Source: Planctomycetaceae bacterium (GTDB lineage: Bacteria > Planctomycetota > Planctomycetia > Pirellulales > Thermoguttaceae). Taken from it: a stretch of 9,635 nt of DNA. The stretch is from NCBI GenBank assembly GCA_031283515.1, contig JAITBS010000029.1, positions 1 through 9,635 of the forward strand, read 5' to 3'. Shown piece after piece: positions 5,349 to 9,635 of the stretch. The notes below the pieces were generated by a model. That model saw only the letters and a list, made by a program, of their open reading frames with translations. It had not been told where the DNA came from and ran no database searches. The position numbers and the translations under genes were made by a program. Every line of letters begins with the position of its first letter. Positions within the stretch are counted from its first letter, which is position 1.

Positions 5349-7274
5349 ATGTTTGTTCGTACAATTATTCGTGTTGCGGTTTTAATGTTTTTTGTTTTAT
5401 GTTTTCTTTTGACCGGCTGCCCAAGCAAGGCAAAAAACGAACCGGCAACCACTGAAAAACATGAGGAACAGATCAAAACATTGAGAGTTCCTTATCCGAC
5501 TGCCGAAATACTTGAACAACTCGGCTCTGAAAATAATTTGGAAACACGTTGGTTGTTGCCTGATCCGATTTTTATTGTTGCCGGACAACCGAAACGGTTT
5601 TTGAAATCGCCCATCGGAAACGGCAATGAAGACCTTCTTTCCGAAGTTATTTCACAACTTTTGCAAGTTCCATTTGTTCCCATCAAAATCGACCGTTTTG
5701 TCCAAGCCTCCGCATTTCCTGCACAAATTCAGGTTCATGTAGAACAAAATGGTGTTCCGGTGCCGCAAATGCGGATGATTTACCGGCGTTCTACGATTCT
5801 CGTTTTCGATGAACCTATCAAAAAAGAAGAATTGTTCAAGTCGCTTTTCGGAGGTACCGCAGAAGATATTGAATCAAAAAAACGGCAATCGGGAACAATT
5901 GAGTATTACGATCTGATACCACAAGAGATTACAAATTCCCAACATCTTGCTATTACATTTGTTGATGAACAGACATTGGTTGTTGTCGAAGGGCAAGAGT
6001 CGGATATTAAGGCGGTCTTCGAACAAAATCAGCAACATCCCGATTCGATAAAGAATGCCGCAATTGACCGGTTAAAACGGATTGATCTTGATTCCAATGA
6101 TTTAATTTTAGTAACGTCTCTGGAAGGTGCCAGTATTGATCCGGAAGTGTTGGAAAATTTCCTGCTCCAAACCGGTATTCCGCAAAACTTTGCGGATTCA
6201 CTTGTAAAACATCTTCGGGCAACAACCTTATTCGTCAATTTGACCGTACCGGTTGGTTTGCCGATGTTGACAATTCGTTTTGATTCGCGCGATCCTCAAG
6301 GTGCAGTAGAAATCGGTGAAATTGTTCAAGGGCTGATTCTCATAGGACAAACCACTTTGGCAACAATAGATGAAAACGCCAAAATGTCCTTGCCGGTTCC
6401 TTACGAATTTGCTAAATCGGTGTTAAACGCGGTAATTGTCAATGTTACAGAATCGCGGATTGATGTTGTTCTTAATAAATTCGAGAAGTTTGAAGAAACG
6501 GCATCGGAAGGGATTAAAAATCAACAAACAACCATGCAGCAAATGCAGATTCAGCAGCAACGGATCGAACAAATGCTCATGTTGGGGCAAATTTTCATGG
6601 CTTATTACAAAAAGAACGATAAATTTCCTGCTGATATTCGTTCTACAGATGGAGTACCGCTTCTTAGTTGGCGTGTTGCGGTGCTTCCGATGCTTGGTCT
6701 TGAAGAACTTTATAACAAATTCAAATTAGACGAATCATGGGATAGTCCAACGAATAAACCGCTTCTGGAAACCATGCCGTTGATATTCCGTCCTTTGGCA
6801 GACAATATCAAACCTCCTAAAACAATCGTTCGTTTTTTCGATTCGGAAGGAACGCCGTTTGCCAATTCCAATTTAAAACCGGAAGAGTTGAAAAATCCTC
6901 AATCGACATTGATGTTTGTTTCGACGCACCCAAACAAGGCGGTTGAGTGGACGAAGCCGGAATCATTGGTGTTTGAGGCGGATAAACTCGAAGAGATTGT
7001 TGGTTCGAAATTATTTGGTTTGACTTTTACCGGTCAGGTTGTTCGCGACATTCCGATTATTCCGCTTTCCGATCCGCGTTCGCAACAGCAGCGTCAACAT
7101 CTGGAGGCAATGGTTAAGGGCTTACCGCTTCCGGAACCGCCGCAAGAGTCAACTCCTGTAACACCGATCACCGAATCCGAACCAACAATTTCGTCTGAAA
7201 CAACTCCTTCACTGGTGATTCCGTTGGAGCAACCACCGAAAGAACCTGCTTCGGTTGCTCCGGCTGCTAATTAA
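5349..7274 (+). CDS. Planctomycete-type lipoprotein with a DUF1559-like C-terminal module
   Basis: The product has 641 residues. ATG 5349 begins a clean lipoprotein signal, 'MFVRTIIRVAVLMFFVLCFLLTGC', with lipobox LTGC and Cys24 as the predicted lipidation site. Frames extending upstream to TTG 5244 would bury this signal and overlap the likely promoter. The middle (about 40-390) is not a family I can name. A Gln/Met-rich probable helix ('QQTTMQQMQIQQQRIEQ', about 391-408) leads into a segment like the planctomycete DUF1559 core: 'MLGQIFMAYYKKNDKFPADI', then 'GVPLLSWRVAVLPMLG' (about 435-450) and 'FKLDESWDSPTNKPLLE' (about 458-475). The usual N-terminal pilin-like helix of DUF1559 proteins is replaced by the lipoprotein N-terminus. 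The last 48 or so residues are a Pro/Glu/Thr/Ser-rich tail. It is probably anchored to a membrane in the cell envelope. The function is unknown. No Shine-Dalgarno sequence is seen. Confidence 0.85.
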   Translation: MFVRTIIRVAVLMFFVLCFLLTGCPSKAKNEPATTEKHEEQIKTLRVPYPTAEILEQLGSENNLETRWLLPDPIFIVAGQPKRFLKSPIGNGNEDLLSEVISQLLQVPFVPIKIDRFVQASAFPAQIQVHVEQNGVPVPQMRMIYRRSTILVFDEPIKKEELFKSLFGGTAEDIESKKRQSGTIEYYDLIPQEITNSQHLAITFVDEQTLVVVEGQESDIKAVFEQNQQHPDSIKNAAIDRLKRIDLDSNDLILVTSLEGASIDPEVLENFLLQTGIPQNFADSLVKHLRATTLFVNLTVPVGLPMLTIRFDSRDPQGAVEIGEIVQGLILIGQTTLATIDENAKMSLPVPYEFAKSVLNAVIVNVTESRIDVVLNKFEKFEETASEGIKNQQTTMQQMQIQQQRIEQMLMLGQIFMAYYKKNDKFPADIRSTDGVPLLSWRVAVLPMLGLEELYNKFKLDESWDSPTNKPLLETMPLIFRPLADNIKPPKTIVRFFDSEGTPFANSNLKPEELKNPQSTLMFVSTHPNKAVEWTKPESLVFEADKLEEIVGSKLFGLTFTGQVVRDIPIIPLSDPRSQQQRQHLEAMVKGLPLPEPPQESTPVTPITESEPTISSETTPSLVIPLEQPPKEPASVAPAAN

Positions 7275-7666
7275 AAAAACAAACCGAAATTCGTGGATAT
7301 TTTGTCCGCAGATTACGCAGGTTTTCGCAAATTATTTTTTTCTGATCATTGGTGTTTTGGCGGAATCGTTTGTTTCTTGCATTACGAATAAAGTAGCCTT
7401 TACAAAACAAAGAAACGGCATATAATTCATAAAACTACCTAAACCTATCTACAAAATTGACTAATTACATAAGACGTAACTATTCACGCAAATTTATAAA
7501 AGGTAGAAAAAGTTGTTTTGGCGGAAGGAAGTTTATTTTGCCAATTTCTGAATTATTTGTGTGAGGTGTTACGATTTTCTGTTTTATCTTCAAATGTGGA
7601 TAAAGTGACGCTGTATTTTTTATTACAACAACCGGTTTTTAACCCTACAACCCTATTGAATAAAAT
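7275..7666. other. 392-bp intergenic region upstream of hydG
   Basis: I see no gene. A 13-bp direct repeat, tgttttggcggaa, occurs at 7353-7365 and 7514-7526. A weak promoter candidate is TTGACT (7457-7462) with TATTCA (7481-7486) at 18 bp, which would leave a leader of about 175 nt. 'tattcacgca' near 7481 also occurs at the end of repeat copy A (near 3464). No terminator hairpin follows the lipoprotein stop, and no clear FNR-type palindrome was found before hydG. Confidence 0.4.
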
Positions 7667-9109
7667 ATGTCAACTTTAGCTCTTGCCGATATGAACCAAC
7701 TGAGCGAAAGCGGTATCGATTTTGTTGACGAGCCGTATTTCGAGAATTTACTGAAACGCAAAGCGGATTCGGGGCGAATCCGTGAAATTATTGCCAAAGC
7801 GAAAAATAAAGAGGCTCTTGAAGTGGAGGAGACGGCGTCGTTGCTCAATGCCGATGAGCCGGAACTTGTTGAACAGATTTTCGATACAGCGCGGCAATTA
7901 AAAAAAGATGTGTACGGTAATCGGATTGTTTTGTTTGCGCCGATTTATGTTGGTAATTATTGTGTCAATGATTGTAAGTATTGCGGTTTCCGCCGTAGTA
8001 ACCCTGATTCCATCCGCCACACATTGACCACCGAAGAATTACGCGGGCAAATTGAAAATCTGTTGAAAAACGGACATAAACGACTGATTGCGGTTTTGGG
8101 TGAACATCGTAATTACGGTCCCGAATATATTGCGGATTGTGTCCGAGAGATTTATTCGGTTCAGGTTGGTCATAATTCGATTCGCCGTGTCAATATCAAT
8201 GCGGCACCGCTTTCGCACGAGGGTTATCGAATTGTCAAAGAAGCGGGAATTGGGACGTACCAGGTATTTCAGGAAACGTACCACCACACAACTTATGCAC
8301 GAATGCATCCCAAAGGAACGCGGAAATCGAATTTTATGTGGCGGCTTGATTCGCCGGCGCGGGCGATTGAATCGGGTTGTGATGATGTGGGACTTGGTGC
8401 GTTGTTTGGGCTTGCCGATTGGAAGTTTGAGGTTTTGAGTCTTGTTGCTCACGCGGTACATTTAATGGAACATTATCATGTGGGACCGCATACTATTAGT
8501 TTTCCGCGTATTCGTCCGGCAAGCGGTGTAACGATCAAAGAAGTGGCGGAACACAATGTCAAAGACGAAGATTTTCTGCGGCTTATTGCGATTTTGCGGT
8601 TATCGGTTCCTTACACGGGACTTATCGTAACCGCACGCGAACCGGCGGCAGTGCGTAAAACGGCGTTGGGTTTTGGTGTTTCGCAAATTGATGCGGGAAG
8701 CCGGATTGAAATCGGCGGTTATGTGAAAACGAGAGATGCTCAAACACAAGCTCTTGAAAAAGAACAATTTGAAATTGGTGATATCAGACCGTTGGATGAA
8801 GTTGTTTGCCAATTATTGAATGACGGATATATTCCGAGTTTCTGTACGGCGTGCTATCGGTTGGGGCGTACCGGCGAGGTGTTTATGGAATACGCGATTC
8901 CGGGGTTTATCCAGAATATGTGTACACCTAATGCCCTGACGACATTGCAGGAATATCTAACAGACTTCGCTTCACCGGAAACAAAAATTGCCGGTGAAAA
9001 AATATTAAAACAAGAATTTGACAAACTTCCCGAAGGAAAACGAAAATTTGAAATTCTTGACCGAATTGAACGAATCCGCAATACAGAGGAACGTGATCTG
9101 TATTTCTAA
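7667..9109 (+). CDS. hydG: [FeFe]-hydrogenase maturase HydG (radical SAM tyrosine lyase)
   Basis: The product has 480 residues, full length for HydG. HydG cleaves tyrosine with S-adenosylmethionine to p-cresol, CO and cyanide and builds the Fe(CO)(CN) synthon used for the H-cluster of [FeFe]-hydrogenase, working with HydE and HydF in the cytoplasm. The radical-SAM cluster motif is 'CVNDCKYC' (C99, C103, C106; CX3CX2C). The C-terminal auxiliary-cluster motif that separates HydG from the related ThiH is present: C393, C396 and C419, spaced CX2CX22C. Other typical HydG stretches are 'YVGNYCVNDCKYCGFRR' and 'QVFQETYHHTTYARMHPKG'. All key cysteines are intact. ATG 7667 has no Shine-Dalgarno sequence; an internal ATG at 7691 is less likely. 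No hydE, hydF or hydrogenase gene lies in the window, so the partners must be elsewhere. Confidence 0.96.
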   Translation: MSTLALADMNQLSESGIDFVDEPYFENLLKRKADSGRIREIIAKAKNKEALEVEETASLLNADEPELVEQIFDTARQLKKDVYGNRIVLFAPIYVGNYCVNDCKYCGFRRSNPDSIRHTLTTEELRGQIENLLKNGHKRLIAVLGEHRNYGPEYIADCVREIYSVQVGHNSIRRVNINAAPLSHEGYRIVKEAGIGTYQVFQETYHHTTYARMHPKGTRKSNFMWRLDSPARAIESGCDDVGLGALFGLADWKFEVLSLVAHAVHLMEHYHVGPHTISFPRIRPASGVTIKEVAEHNVKDEDFLRLIAILRLSVPYTGLIVTAREPAAVRKTALGFGVSQIDAGSRIEIGGYVKTRDAQTQALEKEQFEIGDIRPLDEVVCQLLNDGYIPSFCTACYRLGRTGEVFMEYAIPGFIQNMCTPNALTTLQEYLTDFASPETKIAGEKILKQEFDKLPEGKRKFEILDRIERIRNTEERDLYF

Positions 9110-9143
9110 AATAGACTTCTTGTCGTCATATTTATGATGTTTT

Positions 9144-9294
9144 GTAATATTTCAGTGGAATTTTTGTTTTTCGATTTTCACCTCGAAAGGGGCAGTTGTT
9201 AGTTGATAGTTGAGAGTGGATAGTTGATAGTGCCGCAAGCGGAATTACTGCCGAAATAGTATTACTCCGCGTCCGAACTATCCACTATCAACTA
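9144..9294. repeat. Dispersed palindromic repeat, copy B
   Basis: This is the second copy of the repeat at 3249-3472. It has the same order: block 1 (9144-9165), cctcgaaaggggcag (9181-9195), the AGTTGATAGT-type block (9201-9231), then a ccgcaagcgga core (9233-9243). The outer arms tagttgagagtggatagtt (9207-9225) and aactatccactatcaacta (9276-9294) pair at 18 of 19 positions. The inner core is degraded here: the right side reads ccgcgtccg instead of tccgcttgcg. The two copies therefore preserve different parts of one palindrome. It begins 35 bp after the hydG stop. Confidence 0.75.
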
Positions 9295-9380
9295 CTCGCT
9301 GGACCTACGGTTATGAAAATTCCACCCCTTGTATGTTTATATGTGTAGTATTTTATTATGTGTTTGTTTCGAGGGAAGAG

Positions 9381-9427
9381 GAAAAAAAGTTTTGTTATTT
9401 TGCCGCTTAAGCGGCAAAATAACAAAA
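9381..9427 (-). terminator. Intrinsic terminator for minus-strand transcription
   Basis: Bases 9390-9427 form a perfect 38-bp palindrome: ttttgttattttgccgctt (9390-9408) and its exact reverse complement (9409-9427). The centre is GCCGC-TTAA-GCGGC. Read on the minus strand, the hairpin is followed by C and seven T (9388-9382), the classical terminator layout. On the plus strand it is followed by A-rich sequence, so it is not a good hydG terminator, although hydG transcripts would also form the hairpin. The gene it would terminate lies to the right. Confidence 0.65.
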
Positions 9428-9431
9428 AATC

Positions 9432-9612
9432 AGGTATCGTAGATACCTTCCCCCAAAACGTCGAGGGACTGCAATCGCCCCTGGTTCCTAGAGAACGTCC
9501 CGAAGCTCGCAGCCCTCGACAATTACCAAAACTCGAATAATCGCTGGAGGCAAGCATCAATACTTGACCGCGAATTGCAAAAATGATGTTTTTATATCTC
9601 ATCATTCGAGTT
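9432..9612 (-). ncRNA. Run of stem-loops, candidate structured RNA 3' part
   Basis: Consecutive inverted repeats fill this gene-free stretch. These are AGGTATC/GATACCT (9432-9438, 9442-9448; 3-nt loop); GTCGAGGG+CTGC with GCAG+CCCTCGAC (9460-9472 and 9509-9520; 12 bp with one bulged A), enclosing GTTC/GAAC (9484-9487, 9493-9496); and AACTCGAAT/ATTCGAGTT (9530-9538, 9604-9612), with a competing inner hairpin AATGATG/CATCATT (9582-9588, 9600-9606). The minus strand is preferred because the terminator at 9381-9427 would end such a transcript. I recognise no known RNA family. The 5' end may lie beyond the window. A repeat or mobile-element end is an alternative. Confidence 0.3.
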
Positions 9613-9635
9613 AAGGAAAGAGAAAAAAATTGGTA

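Noticed and set aside
8039..8461. Minus-strand 140-aa ORF inside hydG
   Set aside because: It is antisense to the strongly conserved radical-SAM core of HydG, and its Arg/Asn-rich product is typical of a shadow frame.
9358..9540. Plus-strand 60-aa ORF
   Set aside because: It lies entirely over the palindrome and stem-loop run, with no initiation signal and no family resemblance.
9288..9605. Minus-strand 105-aa ORF
   Set aside because: It runs through the terminator palindrome, the stem-loops and the edge of repeat B, has no ribosome binding site, and its product is not recognisable. Palindromic, stop-poor DNA explains it better.
9530..9612. Retron-type msr-msd RNA
   Set aside because: The inverted pair AACTCGAAT/ATTCGAGTT encloses only 65 nt, and no reverse transcriptase gene is visible in the window.

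Overview
The window looks like a chromosomal segment from an AT-rich, anaerobic member of the Planctomycetota. No single marker gene proves this. The inference rests on three features: a Tat-exported Gfo/Idh/MocA oxidoreductase with the planctomycete-style 'ANERLRIGVVGINGRG' and 'GDIGNQGVHEID' blocks, a lipoprotein whose C-terminal part resembles the planctomycete DUF1559 ('LLSWRVAVLP...DESWDSP') module, and mostly Shine-Dalgarno-free starts. A [FeFe]-hydrogenase maturase (HydG) points to an anaerobic, probably fermentative life style. I see no rRNA, tRNA, CRISPR array or intact insertion sequence.

Layout, left to right. (1) 3-482 (+): the 3' end of a gene whose product carries 24 consecutive G-x-x-[K/E] tetrapeptides and a C-terminal domain like that of Rpn/PD-(D/E)XK putative transposase-nucleases. 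The 5' end lies outside the window, and the real frame has no ATG here. (2) 712-1464 (+): scpA, a condensin kleisin subunit, followed at its stop codon by a 14-bp tandem repeat. (3) 1672-3123 (-) and 3604-5037 (-): a secreted Gfo/Idh/MocA oxidoreductase and, upstream of it, a secreted sialate O-acetylesterase-like SGNH esterase. Each has its own plausible promoter. (4) 5349-7274 (+): a large lipoprotein divergent from the esterase. (5) 7667-9109 (+): hydG. (6) 9110-9635: a gene-free stretch rich in repeats and palindromes.

The esterase and the oxidoreductase could act together on exported carbohydrate substrates: deacetylation followed by sugar oxidation or epimerisation. The other genes are unrelated housekeeping or accessory functions, so this is not one pathway.

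The best non-gene signals are two. One is a dispersed palindromic repeat present twice (about 3249-3472 and 9144-9294) with a shared block order, which looks like a non-autonomous mobile or extragenic repeat. The other is a run of stem-loops at 9390-9612 that, read on the minus strand, ends in a convincing intrinsic terminator and could be the 3' part of an undescribed structured RNA. I found no evidence for a new multigene defence or metabolic system.
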